From NCBI GenBank assembly GCA_903944255.1, contig CAJARE010000319.1, positions 1 through 24,203 of the forward strand: a stretch of DNA of 24,203 bases, given 5' to 3'. How positions within the stretch are numbered: the first letter of the stretch is position 1; each line of letters begins with the position of its first letter. Both the position numbers and the translations under genes were made by a program. The notes beneath the pieces are model-generated. The model was given only the letters and a program-made list of their open reading frames with translations, was not told where the DNA came from and did not search any database. Of this stretch, positions 8,646 to 16,026 are shown one piece after another. This DNA comes from an uncultured beta proteobacterium (lineage in GTDB: Bacteria > Pseudomonadota > Gammaproteobacteria > Burkholderiales > Burkholderiaceae).

Positions 8646-9788
8646 TTATGCGACTCGATATTGATCAAGAATTTGTCGATTTATCTCAATGCCAAGACCT
8701 GGGCCCTTAGGCACACTCACCTTACCGTTACGCTGAACAATGGGTTCAACAGACAGTAAATCGCGGAATGGATTTTCACATTGTTCAAACTCAAATAGCG
8801 GAGGATTGCCTTTAAAACTTGGCGGCTGATCTGGAAGTGCTGCCAAGAAATGCAAGGTTGCAGCAACACCAATCACAGATCCCCAAGCATGCGGTACGCA
8901 CTCAACTCCGTGTGCGCTAGCAAGGGTTGCAATCTTACGGCATTCGCTGATACCGCCTGCAGCACAAACGTCAGGCTGAACAATATCCATTGCTTTACGA
9001 ACCACAATATCTCTAAAGCCCCAACGGGTAAATTCATTCTCGCCACCCGCTACAGCCATATCAAGGGCACGAGTCACCTCAACATAGCCATCTAAATCCT
9101 CTGGAGATATCGGCTCTTCAAACCATTCAATATCCAATTTTTCAAGCTCGCGACCAATCTTGATGGCTTGGGGCACGGTGAAACAATGATTAGCGTCAAC
9201 CATCAGTCGCATATCATCTCCCACTGCCTTGCGGACCGCTTCTACTCGTCTGATGTCTAGCTTTAAGTCGCCTAAACCAATTTTCATCTTGATAGCAGTA
9301 AAACCATTTTGCTTAAACTCAATGGCCTCTTCCACCGCTTCTTCAATCAAGCGATTCATATCAATAAAATATAGGCCTGTTGCGTAAGGAGTCACCTCAT
9401 CTCGATAGGAGCCGCCAATTAACTTATGAATTGGCTGACCACAAGACTTACCAATTATGTCCCACAGGGCAATATCAATTCCGCTGATTGCAGAAATGGC
9501 CATACCAGTAGTACCGTAGTCCTTGATGCGGTTATAGAGATCTTCCCAAATCACCTCCACATCAAATGGATCTCTACCAATAATTCGAGGACCAAATTGG
9601 GTATCAATAAATGCTTTTGATACTGCTGATGGTCCGTAGCACTCTCCCCAGCCTACGACGCTATCATTTGTCTCAATCTCAACAATGCAAGAACCCCTCG
9701 TTTTATAAATCCAACCTCTTGAAGAGGTGAATGGCTTTTCTACAGGTGCAGAAACAACGTGACAGGTAACTTTTTTGATTTGACTCAT
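8646..9788 (-). CDS. Enolase-superfamily enzyme resembling D-galactarolactone cycloisomerase
   Basis: This 380-residue protein, counted from the ATG at 9788, has a GAAAGAG site 5 bases upstream; a TTG codon directly before the ATG is in frame but less likely. MR-subgroup residues are K167-M-K169, metal ligands D198 ('MVDANH'), the EEP at 224-226 and E250 ('GGEN'), and the D273-H300 dyad ('QPDVCAAGG', 'PHAWGS'). The 'GWGECYGP', 'SGIDIALWDI', 'ATGLYF' and PHxWG blocks resemble what I recall of Agrobacterium galactarolactone cycloisomerase (Gci) and 3,6-anhydrogalactonate cycloisomerase. It probably opens a sugar-acid lactone or dehydrates a sugar acid in the cytoplasm. It is the second gene of the operon after the Bug receptor. 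Subfamily is plausible; the exact reaction is not shown. Confidence 0.88.
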   Translation of the reverse strand: MSQIKKVTCHVVSAPVEKPFTSSRGWIYKTRGSCIVEIETNDSVVGWGECYGPSAVSKAFIDTQFGPRIIGRDPFDVEVIWEDLYNRIKDYGTTGMAISAISGIDIALWDIIGKSCGQPIHKLIGGSYRDEVTPYATGLYFIDMNRLIEEAVEEAIEFKQNGFTAIKMKIGLGDLKLDIRRVEAVRKAVGDDMRLMVDANHCFTVPQAIKIGRELEKLDIEWFEEPISPEDLDGYVEVTRALDMAVAGGENEFTRWGFRDIVVRKAMDIVQPDVCAAGGISECRKIATLASAHGVECVPHAWGSVIGVAATLHFLAALPDQPPSFKGNPPLFEFEQCENPFRDLLSVEPIVQRNGKVSVPKGPGLGIEINRQILDQYRVA

Positions 9789-9812
9789 CAATACTCTTTC
9801 AATTTCTGATAT

Positions 9813-10796
9813 TTATTTTTTTGGTTCAGAAAATACTTTTTTGCCCACTACTGCCAAAGTATTCGTGACAGCGATAACTTCAGCCGCTAGAGCTTTTCCA
9901 GTAAGGCTATCGACTCTAGAGCCACCTTCTTCAGAGGCAGACCTAAAACGGGGATCCTGAATCGCTTTATTAAAAATAGCAATTAATCTTTCTTGAATTT
10001 CAGGAGGCGTTTTTGCAGGAGCAGCTAGGTATGCCATCTGTACAAGCGGCCCATATGGGAAAACGTTGTAACCTTTTTCCTTGAAGGTGGGGACATTGGG
10101 CATTGTTTTAATGCGCTCATTCGCAAATACTCCCAAAGGCATCACCAAATTGGAGTCAATCTGCGCCTTACTTTCGGAGGGTTTTAAAACCGCAGCATCA
10201 ATTTGCTTACCTGCAAGATCAATAATTACCTTAGAGCCGCCGGTATATGGAACGGTAATGATCGATGAATTCACAACATTACCCGTCATCACGGCAAAAA
10301 TATGATTCAAGTTATTGCTGCCAGGAGTTCCAATAGAAACTTTGCCTGGGCTCTTTTTTACCATTGCTTCAAAACCATCCAAATCTTTTGCGGGTCCATC
10401 CTTAGGTACAAGCAGCAATAATTGATCTGTTGTCACTCGCGCGATTGGAGCAAATTGCTCATTTTTAAGGGGCGTTAAACCCTGAGCAATCATCGCCATA
10501 GTCGAGCTAGTGCCCATTCCAATGGTGTAGCCATCAGGCTCTGCATTAGCTACCTTTGTCATACCAATAGTGCCTGTTGCCCCAGCAACGTTATCGACAA
10601 CAACAGTAATTCCCTCATCAGCCAAAATTTTGGAGATTAATCTAGCTGAAATATCGTTTGATCCACCCACATTCCAAGGCACTACTAGTTTTATCTCCCT
10701 GGTTGGAAAATCCGCTGCCACAGCAGAACCAAAAGCCACAAAGGCTCCCAGTACAGACGTCACCATTGCGATAACGGCTTTTTTAAAAGTATTCAT
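9813..10796 (-). CDS. Bug/TctC-family substrate-binding protein of the sugar-acid operon
   Basis: This is a 327-residue receptor with a signal peptide of about 26 residues (MNTFKKAVIAM..., likely cleavage at AVA-ADFP). The Bug motifs are 'IKLVVPWNVGGSND', 'VDNVAGATG', 'EPDGYTIG', 'VPYTGGSK' and 'PNVPTFKEKG'. Two in-frame ATGs lie six bases apart. The strong AAAGGGG stretch sits right against the first (10802) but at ideal distance from the second (10796), so I choose the second. It is the first structural gene of the operon, 92 bases downstream of the GntR regulator gene and preceded by candidate operator palindromes. It presumably binds the sugar acid or lactone that the operon degrades. The membrane subunits TctA/TctB are not in this window. 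Confidence 0.92.
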   Translation of the reverse strand: MNTFKKAVIAMVTSVLGAFVAFGSAVAADFPTREIKLVVPWNVGGSNDISARLISKILADEGITVVVDNVAGATGTIGMTKVANAEPDGYTIGMGTSSTMAMIAQGLTPLKNEQFAPIARVTTDQLLLLVPKDGPAKDLDGFEAMVKKSPGKVSIGTPGSNNLNHIFAVMTGNVVNSSIITVPYTGGSKVIIDLAGKQIDAAVLKPSESKAQIDSNLVMPLGVFANERIKTMPNVPTFKEKGYNVFPYGPLVQMAYLAAPAKTPPEIQERLIAIFNKAIQDPRFRSASEEGGSRVDSLTGKALAAEVIAVTNTLAVVGKKVFSEPKK

Positions 10797-10820
10797 ATTC
10801 ATCCCCTTTAGCTAAGAAAC

Positions 10821-10837
10821 ATAACAATGTTATAACA
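10821..10837. promoter_or_regulatory. Candidate GntR/FadR-type operator: two overlapping palindromes
   Basis: ATAACAATGTTAT (10821-10833) is a 13-bp palindrome with a single central base. TGTTATAACA (10828-10837) is a perfect 10-bp palindrome sharing its right half. They sit between the GntR regulator gene and the Bug gene it most likely controls, about 25-40 bases before the Bug start. On the minus strand, TATAAC inside the second palindrome could be a -10 box, so binding there would block transcription. Binding by this regulator is inferred, not shown. Confidence 0.5.
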
Positions 10838-10888
10838 AACAACATTCATTTAGGAAATAGCTGATTAACCCTAACTTCCTTCATAGAT

Positions 10889-11569
10889 TTAATCCAATAA
10901 GTTACAGATGTCTAGGCGGGCGCTATCAATATCAGCACGAATAGCTCGGGCAACGCCAATACCATCCCCCTTCTTTAAGGCATTGAGAGCAGCTAAATGA
11001 TGTTTATGCCTTTTTTGCCCTGGCTTGTACTCTGGCAAAGCCAGATTTAATGTGGGCCCACAGCGCAGCCAAGCACCCTCAATTGCCTGAAGCAGAATAG
11101 ACTGATTAGCCAACTTATATATTCCAAAATGGAACTTGTAGTGAGCATCCAGATAGGATGCAAGGTTTCCAGTTTCAGCTAAATTTCTCATGTGATTCAA
11201 AAGCTTAGAAATTTCATTGATTTCTGCTTTTGTTGCATTCTTAGCCGCCGCCTCTGCTGCTAATGGCTCCAAGCTACTGCGTATTGCCATCAATTGACCG
11301 AACTCATTGGACGTCAATAAAGGCACTGACGCTCCTCCACCCTGACCAACACCTCCTCTTTCTAGGACATTCTCAGCAGCCAGGCGATTAATCGCATCAC
11401 GAACGGGTGTCAGACTAATGCCAAGATCCTGCGCAACTTTTCGCAAAATAATTCGCTCACCAGGAACAAATTTACCTGCTAATAAGGCGCTTCTTAAAGA
11501 TAAATAGGCTTTATCCCAAAGGGTATCTTTATTGATGAGCTTCAGACCGCCTTTAGAAGTACTTGGCAT
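10889..11569 (-). CDS. GntR-family transcriptional regulator, FadR/FCD subfamily
   Basis: This 226-residue regulator has an N-terminal winged helix-turn-helix (about 15-85) with the classic 'LGISLTPVRDAINRL' recognition segment at 49-63. A C-terminal all-helical FCD ligand domain covers about 90-220. FCD metal-site positions D141 ('YLDAHYKFH'), H147 and H191 are present, but the expected last His in the C-terminal helix appears to be D213 ('RADIDSA'), so the metal site may differ. It lies directly upstream of, and on the same strand as, the Bug/enolase/FAH operon, which it very probably represses until a sugar-acid ligand binds. An internal glycine-rich stretch (GGVGQGGG, 72-79) lies in the wing. 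Confidence 0.92.
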   Translation of the reverse strand: MPSTSKGGLKLINKDTLWDKAYLSLRSALLAGKFVPGERIILRKVAQDLGISLTPVRDAINRLAAENVLERGGVGQGGGASVPLLTSNEFGQLMAIRSSLEPLAAEAAAKNATKAEINEISKLLNHMRNLAETGNLASYLDAHYKFHFGIYKLANQSILLQAIEGAWLRCGPTLNLALPEYKPGQKRHKHHLAALNALKKGDGIGVARAIRADIDSARLDICNLLD

Positions 11570-11643
11570 GTGATATTTTTCTTAAAAAAGAGTTAAGACT
11601 GAATATAAAGCAAATTTGATCTTATTTTTAGCAAACCCCAAAG

Positions 11644-11979
11644 CTACATCACCAATCTTGCTAGAGTAAAAAAGAGCATCCCAAAGAAGATCGTTGCCAA
11701 TATACTTTTGGTGAATAAAAACCCAATGACTCCGCCGATCGCTCCAAATATTTGAGGAGAGTAGAGATTTAGCTCAAATAACTGAGTTACAGGATCCTTC
11801 ATAAATAATACTTCCGGAAGCACGATTGCAATTAATGCGGCAGTAGGCGCATAGCGCAAAAACTCATGAACTGTTGCTGGAATGGGGAATTTTGAGCCCA
11901 CTAATAACAAGGAAGTTCTGGTCAAGATGCTCACTAACATCAAGCCAAAGAATGCTATCCACAAATCAACCGTACTCAT
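11644..11979 (-). CDS. azlD: AzlD-family small subunit of branched-chain amino acid exporter
   Basis: This is a 111-residue, very hydrophobic protein with about four membrane segments, the usual size and pattern of AzlD. 'DLWIAFFGLMLVSILTR' at the N-terminus and 'FLRYAPTAALIAIVLPEVL' in the middle match the family. AzlD works with AzlC to export branched-chain amino acids and analogues across the inner membrane. Its ATG overlaps the stop of azlC (ATGA), so the pair is translationally coupled. The unit is on the minus strand, ends about 75 bases before the GntR gene, and has no evident functional link to it. Confidence 0.88.
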   Translation of the reverse strand: MSTVDLWIAFFGLMLVSILTRTSLLLVGSKFPIPATVHEFLRYAPTAALIAIVLPEVLFMKDPVTQLFELNLYSPQIFGAIGGVIGFLFTKSILATIFFGMLFFTLARLVM

Positions 11980-12686
11980 GCCTGCCTCTGCGGAAATTTT
12001 TTATCCATTAATACTGCAGCAAATACAGCAGCAAACACTGAACAGACAATCGTCAACCGATAGGGCAAGTTCACAGTCAGCACACAAGTAATCGCTGCAA
12101 CCAAAGCTGAGACTACTGCCGTTTTATGCTTGATAGCAGGAACAATCAAGGCAAGTAATGCTAAGGGCCCTGCAAATCCTAAGCCCCAAGAACTGGGTAT
12201 GTCTGACCCAAAAAAAATAGCGATTAATGCACCTATTTGCCAAAAAATCCAATGGGCTAAGATCATCCCTACAAAATACAGAATTTGAGTATTAGAACCA
12301 TCCGAGTTATTAGGGGATGGAAACTTTTCTATAAATTTCGCAAAACTCATATCGGTATTGATGGTCCCGATACCCAATCTTTGCAAGAAAGAATACTGTT
12401 TGAAGTGCGGTTGAATAGTTGCACTAAAAATAATAAAACGAGACATCACAATCAGGCCGGTCAGCCATATTGTCCAAAAAGGATAATCACCATTAATTAA
12501 TGGCATAACGGCCAATTGTGATGAACCAGCGTAGACCATAATATTGAACCAGAATGTATCTACCGGACTTAACCCAGCGCTCAGCAAGCTAATACTAGTC
12601 ACAAGTGACCAAGCCACAATGCCTGGCGATGACTCGACCATCACCTTGACTCCTTGTACAAAAGGAGGTTTGCGAAAGAAATTCAA
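11976..12686 (-). CDS. azlC: AzlC-family large subunit of branched-chain amino acid exporter
   Basis: This protein of up to 236 residues has several membrane helices. The N-terminal 'FVQGVKVMVESSPGIVAWS' and 'AGSSQLAVMPLI' blocks are typical of AzlC permeases, including the conserved helix with the SQ pair. The 236-residue version begins at a TTG (12686) with no clear ribosome site. An ATG at 12641 (residue 16) has AAGGAG 8 bases upstream, but using it would remove the 'FxxG' portion usually conserved at the family's N-terminus. I keep the longer form with doubt about the start. It is followed by azlD with a 4-base overlap and divergent from the FrnE-like gene; the 183-bp gap between them must hold both promoters. 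Confidence 0.85.
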   Translation of the reverse strand: MNFFRKPPFVQGVKVMVESSPGIVAWSLVTSISLLSAGLSPVDTFWFNIMVYAGSSQLAVMPLINGDYPFWTIWLTGLIVMSRFIIFSATIQPHFKQYSFLQRLGIGTINTDMSFAKFIEKFPSPNNSDGSNTQILYFVGMILAHWIFWQIGALIAIFFGSDIPSSWGLGFAGPLALLALIVPAIKHKTAVVSALVAAITCVLTVNLPYRLTIVCSVFAAVFAAVLMDKKFPQRQA

Positions 12687-12852
12687 ATTAATAAAATACT
12701 TTCTTAGTTTTAATTAAAAATATGATATTCATTATTACATTAACAATTTATTAAATAATGAACTATCCTTTCGTGCATTGATTCAATGAAAACCGCTATT
12801 CTTTAGCTTAAAGTAGAGAATAAAAAAGGTAAGATCACCCTCAATATCAGCT

Positions 12853-12865
12853 CCTATAGAATAGG
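12853..12865 (+). other. Short inverted repeat over the ribosome site of the FrnE-like gene
   Basis: CCTAT (12853-12857) and ATAGG (12861-12865) flank AGA, and the second arm contains the only AGG that could act as ribosome site for the ATG at 12870. A hairpin here would hide that site. The stem is only five pairs, so it could be chance. Confidence 0.25.
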
Positions 12866-12869
12866 CTCT

Positions 12870-13526
12870 ATGAAACCAACTATCAAAATTGACTATGTAT
12901 CTGATGTAGCTTGCCCTTGGTGCGCCGTAGGATTGGGTAATCTTCATCAGGCGATTTCCCAGTTAAGTGATCAAGCTGACTTTGAGGTGCATTTTCGGCC
13001 CTTTGAACTCAACCCCAATATGTCAAAGGGTGGTCAAGATGCCATTGAACATCTCACTGAAAAGTATGGCTTAACTGTAGCGCAGGTTCAGGCCAATCAA
13101 GCCAACATACGAGCTAAAGCACTAGAGGCAGGATTTGTGTTTCATCCTGAAGGTCGTAAACGGGTTTACAACACATTTGATGCTCATCGTCTTTTATATT
13201 GGGCTGCAAAAGAGTATGACCTACATAAACAAGCTGCCCTGAAAAAGGAATTTCTCAATACTTACTTTTGCCTAGCGCTCAACTTTGATGATCAGAAAAA
13301 TTTATTAGAGGCAGTCACCCGTGCTGGACTAGACCATCAAAGAGCACAGGAAATTCTGAGTGGCAGCGAGTTTACTAATGAAGTACAGGAAGAGAAGGCT
13401 ACTTATACAAAAGCTGGTATTAGTTCAGTTCCCTCTATTATTCTTAATGATCAATACCTTTTACAGGGAGCTCAGCCCCCTGAGTCATTTGTAGAGGCTT
13501 TTGAGCAACTCATTCAAAAGAGTTAA
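12870..13526 (+). CDS. DsbA-family thioredoxin-fold oxidoreductase, FrnE-like
   Basis: This 218-residue protein opens 'IDYVSDVACPWCAVG' with the redox motif C15-P-W-C18, then a helical insertion (about 60-160), then 'GISSVPSIILND' carrying the cis-Pro of the thioredoxin fold. 'FRPFELNPNM' is a hallmark of the FrnE/polyketide-type DsbA branch. It lacks a signal peptide, so it is probably a cytoplasmic disulfide oxidoreductase or isomerase rather than the periplasmic DsbA. A 2-hydroxychromene-2-carboxylate-isomerase-like role is less likely because both Cys are kept. It is followed after 22 bp by a Bug receptor and then a sulfatase on the same strand, and may be co-transcribed with them. Confidence 0.9.
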   Translation: MKPTIKIDYVSDVACPWCAVGLGNLHQAISQLSDQADFEVHFRPFELNPNMSKGGQDAIEHLTEKYGLTVAQVQANQANIRAKALEAGFVFHPEGRKRVYNTFDAHRLLYWAAKEYDLHKQAALKKEFLNTYFCLALNFDDQKNLLEAVTRAGLDHQRAQEILSGSEFTNEVQEEKATYTKAGISSVPSIILNDQYLLQGAQPPESFVEAFEQLIQKS

Positions 13527-13548
13527 AAAACTCACGACAAGGTACCGG

Positions 13549-14520
13549 ATGAAAAAATACTTAGCTACATGGTGTGCCTTACTAGCCCCCCTTATATTCG
13601 CTCATCATTCTTGGGCTCAAGAATGGCCCAAAGAACGCCCCATACGAATTATTGTTCCTCAGGCTGCAGGCGGCACAAATGATATCGTCACCAGATTAAT
13701 TGCCACAGAGCTCAGCAAATCATTAGGCCAATCGATTATTGTTGAAAATAGGCCTGGCGCATCTGGTGCTATTGGAATGCAAGTTGCTGCATCATCGACT
13801 CCCGATGGATATACCTTTGCAGTGGCTTCTGACAGCATTGCCATCATCAGCGCAACTAAAGAATCCTTGCCTTGGAGATTGGGTAGAGATTTGATTGGTG
13901 TTTCTTTATTAGGTGATCAACCAATTGGTATAGCAGTATCCAGTCAAACACCTTATCAAACCTTACAAGAACTCATCAATGCTGCAAAAAATAAGCCAGA
14001 TACACTTTCTTATGGAACTTCAGGACAAGGAACAAATCAGCATTACATTGGTGAATGGCTGGCCAAGTCTGGTAACTTCAAATGGCTTCACGTGCCTTAT
14101 AAAGGTGGAGGTCAAGCGATTATTGACTTAACTGGTGGCACAACCCCGGCCGCAGTCCTTGGTTTTGCCCCCCTACTTTCTCAACAAAAAAAGGGCGGCA
14201 TCAGAATTTTGGCAATTACTAGCGCGCAAAGAAACGTTTCTGCACCAACCGTACCAACACTTAGCGAGCTCGGCTTTAAAGACATTGTCATTAATCAATG
14301 GGTTGGCATAGTTTCACCAAAAAATTTACCCCCATCAATTCTGAATAAGATGTCCAAGGAAATTGGGATCGTTTTAGAAAAGCCGGAAATTAAAGCTAAA
14401 TTACTAGATATAGGCTTGAGTGCAAAGTCTATGTCTGCAAGTGAGTTTGAAATATTTTTAAAAACCTCAATACAACGTTGGTCAGAGTTGAATAAGACTC
14501 TTCAAATTCCAATAGATTAA
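13549..14520 (+). CDS. Bug/TctC-family substrate-binding protein next to a sulfatase
   Basis: This is a 323-residue receptor. The ATG at 13549 is preceded by AAGG at 6-base spacing and gives a clean signal peptide (MKKYLATWCALLAPLIFA..., likely cleavage at SWA-QEWP). Longer in-frame readings from a TTG upstream would overlap the previous gene and bury the signal peptide. Motifs are 'RPIRIIVPQAAGGTND', 'VENRPGASGA', 'TPDGYTFA', 'VPYKGGGQ' and 'PTVPTLSELG'. It lies 22 bp after the FrnE-like gene and 29 bp before the sulfatase, implying an operon; the ligand may be a sulfate ester or its organic product. No TctA/TctB genes are nearby. Confidence 0.92.
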   Translation: MKKYLATWCALLAPLIFAHHSWAQEWPKERPIRIIVPQAAGGTNDIVTRLIATELSKSLGQSIIVENRPGASGAIGMQVAASSTPDGYTFAVASDSIAIISATKESLPWRLGRDLIGVSLLGDQPIGIAVSSQTPYQTLQELINAAKNKPDTLSYGTSGQGTNQHYIGEWLAKSGNFKWLHVPYKGGGQAIIDLTGGTTPAAVLGFAPLLSQQKKGGIRILAITSAQRNVSAPTVPTLSELGFKDIVINQWVGIVSPKNLPPSILNKMSKEIGIVLEKPEIKAKLLDIGLSAKSMSASEFEIFLKTSIQRWSELNKTLQIPID

Positions 14521-14549
14521 AGTGCATCATTTAATAGACCCAATACACC

Positions 14550-15899
14550 ATGAATAAACCAATGAATACCCAGCCTAATGTTGTTTTAATTCTGGCAGAT
14601 AACCTTGGCTGGGGCGAATTAGGCTGCTACGGTGGTGGTGCACTTCGTGGAGCACCAACGCCTAGAATTGATACCCTTGCTCTGGAAGGTACGCGCTTTC
14701 TAAACTTTAATGTAGAAAGTGATTGCGTGCCTACTCGATCGGCACTGATGACTGGAAGACACCCAATTAGAACTGGCGCTATTCAGTCTGTCCCTGCTGG
14801 ATTACCACAGGGAATTATCCCTTGGGAAAAGACCATAGCAGAATTATTTTCAGATGCAGGATATGCAACTGCCATGTATGGAAAATGGCATCTTGGTGAT
14901 AAAGAAGGTAGATACCCAAAAGATAGAGGCTTTGATGAGTGGTATGGCATCCCAAGAACTACTAATGAAAGTATGTTTTTTGATTCAATCGGGTATGACG
15001 AGTCTATTGTTGAGCCCCCATACGTCATGGAAGGCATCAAAGGAAAGCCGGCAGAAAAAAAAGAGTTATACGATTTGGAGATGCGCCGCAAGATTGATGC
15101 TGTACTAACAGAACGTAGCTGTGAATTTATCAAACGCAATGCTAATAAAAAACCATTTTTTCTATATGTTCCATTAACGCAATTACATTTTCCAACACTT
15201 CCACATCGTGAATTTGAGGGAGTTTCTAAACATGGGGACTTTGCAGACTCTCTAATAGAGATGGATGCAAGGGTGGGACAAATAATAGATGCTGTTGATC
15301 AAAATAATTTAGCCGAGAATACTATATTCATATTTGCTAGCGACAATGGTCCAGAATATCGAAGGCCCTGGAGAGGAAGCGCAGGAATGTGGACAGGAAC
15401 CTACCATACCGCCATGGAAGGCGCTTTAAGAGTGCCACTGATTATTCGCTGGCCTAACAAAATACCGGCTGGGAAAGTCACAAATGAGATGATTCATGTG
15501 GTTGATTTATTTCCAACTCTTGCTCAACTCGCCAACTTAGAGATACCCAAAGATAGAGTGATTGATGGACTGGATCAAAGTCAATTTCTTGTGGGGAAGC
15601 AAGAGAAATCCAATAGAGAGGGCTTTGTTTACTTTATCAAAACAGAATTAAGGGCTGCAAAATGGCGTGATTGGAAAATGCACTTTGTTTGGGAGGTAGA
15701 GCCAAATGCCGGTGCCAATCATCTTGAAACACCTTATCTATTTAATATAGTACAAGACCCAAAAGAAGAATCGGATGTGAATTCAACCCAGGGCTGGGTC
15801 AGGGGTCCAATTCGTAAAATGGTAATCAATTTTCAGAACTCACTAAAAGAACACCCCCCTATTCCACCAGGGGCACCAGATGAGTTTCAGCCAAAATAA
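14550..15899 (+). CDS. Cys-type sulfatase (arylsulfatase family)
   Basis: This 449-residue member of the alkaline-phosphatase superfamily has the sulfatase signature C59-V-P-T-R63 in 'DCVPTRSALMTGRHP'. Its Cys is expected to be converted to formylglycine. Calcium-site residues are D17-N18 ('LADNLGWGE') and the 'FASDNGPE' motif in the second half; the activating 'YGKWHLGD' block lies around residue 109. It hydrolyses a sulfate ester; the class (aryl, sugar or other) cannot be told. No signal peptide is visible, so it is probably cytoplasmic, which would require the sulfate ester to be imported. The preceding Bug receptor, 29 bp away on the same strand, fits that. No ribosome site is clear at 14550; an in-frame ATG at 14562 is an alternative start. 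Confidence 0.93.
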   Translation: MNKPMNTQPNVVLILADNLGWGELGCYGGGALRGAPTPRIDTLALEGTRFLNFNVESDCVPTRSALMTGRHPIRTGAIQSVPAGLPQGIIPWEKTIAELFSDAGYATAMYGKWHLGDKEGRYPKDRGFDEWYGIPRTTNESMFFDSIGYDESIVEPPYVMEGIKGKPAEKKELYDLEMRRKIDAVLTERSCEFIKRNANKKPFFLYVPLTQLHFPTLPHREFEGVSKHGDFADSLIEMDARVGQIIDAVDQNNLAENTIFIFASDNGPEYRRPWRGSAGMWTGTYHTAMEGALRVPLIIRWPNKIPAGKVTNEMIHVVDLFPTLAQLANLEIPKDRVIDGLDQSQFLVGKQEKSNREGFVYFIKTELRAAKWRDWKMHFVWEVEPNAGANHLETPYLFNIVQDPKEESDVNSTQGWVRGPIRKMVINFQNSLKEHPPIPPGAPDEFQPK

Positions 15900-15922
15900 A
15901 ATGTTTCCTCTTGGCAGTTAAA

Positions 15923-15946
15923 AATACCAACCCAAAGCTTGGTATT
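15923..15946. terminator. Bidirectional hairpin terminator between convergent genes
   Basis: AATACCAA (15923-15930) pairs perfectly with TTGGTATT (15939-15946) around an 8-base loop. On the minus strand the stem runs straight into five T; on the plus strand a weaker GTTATTT follows. It lies 24 bases after the sulfatase stop and downstream of the convergent hydrolase gene, so it may end both units. Confidence 0.6.
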
Positions 15947-16026
15947 GTTATTTCGGTGCTTGGTGTGCATGGATTCTTTGGATACCTAGAATCTAAGCTC
16001 TTTACTCGGATAGATTGATCTACTTT

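Noticed and set aside
14783..15139. 118-codon minus-strand frame
   Set aside because: Antisense shadow of the sulfatase around its conserved YGKWHLGD region; no ribosome site or family features.
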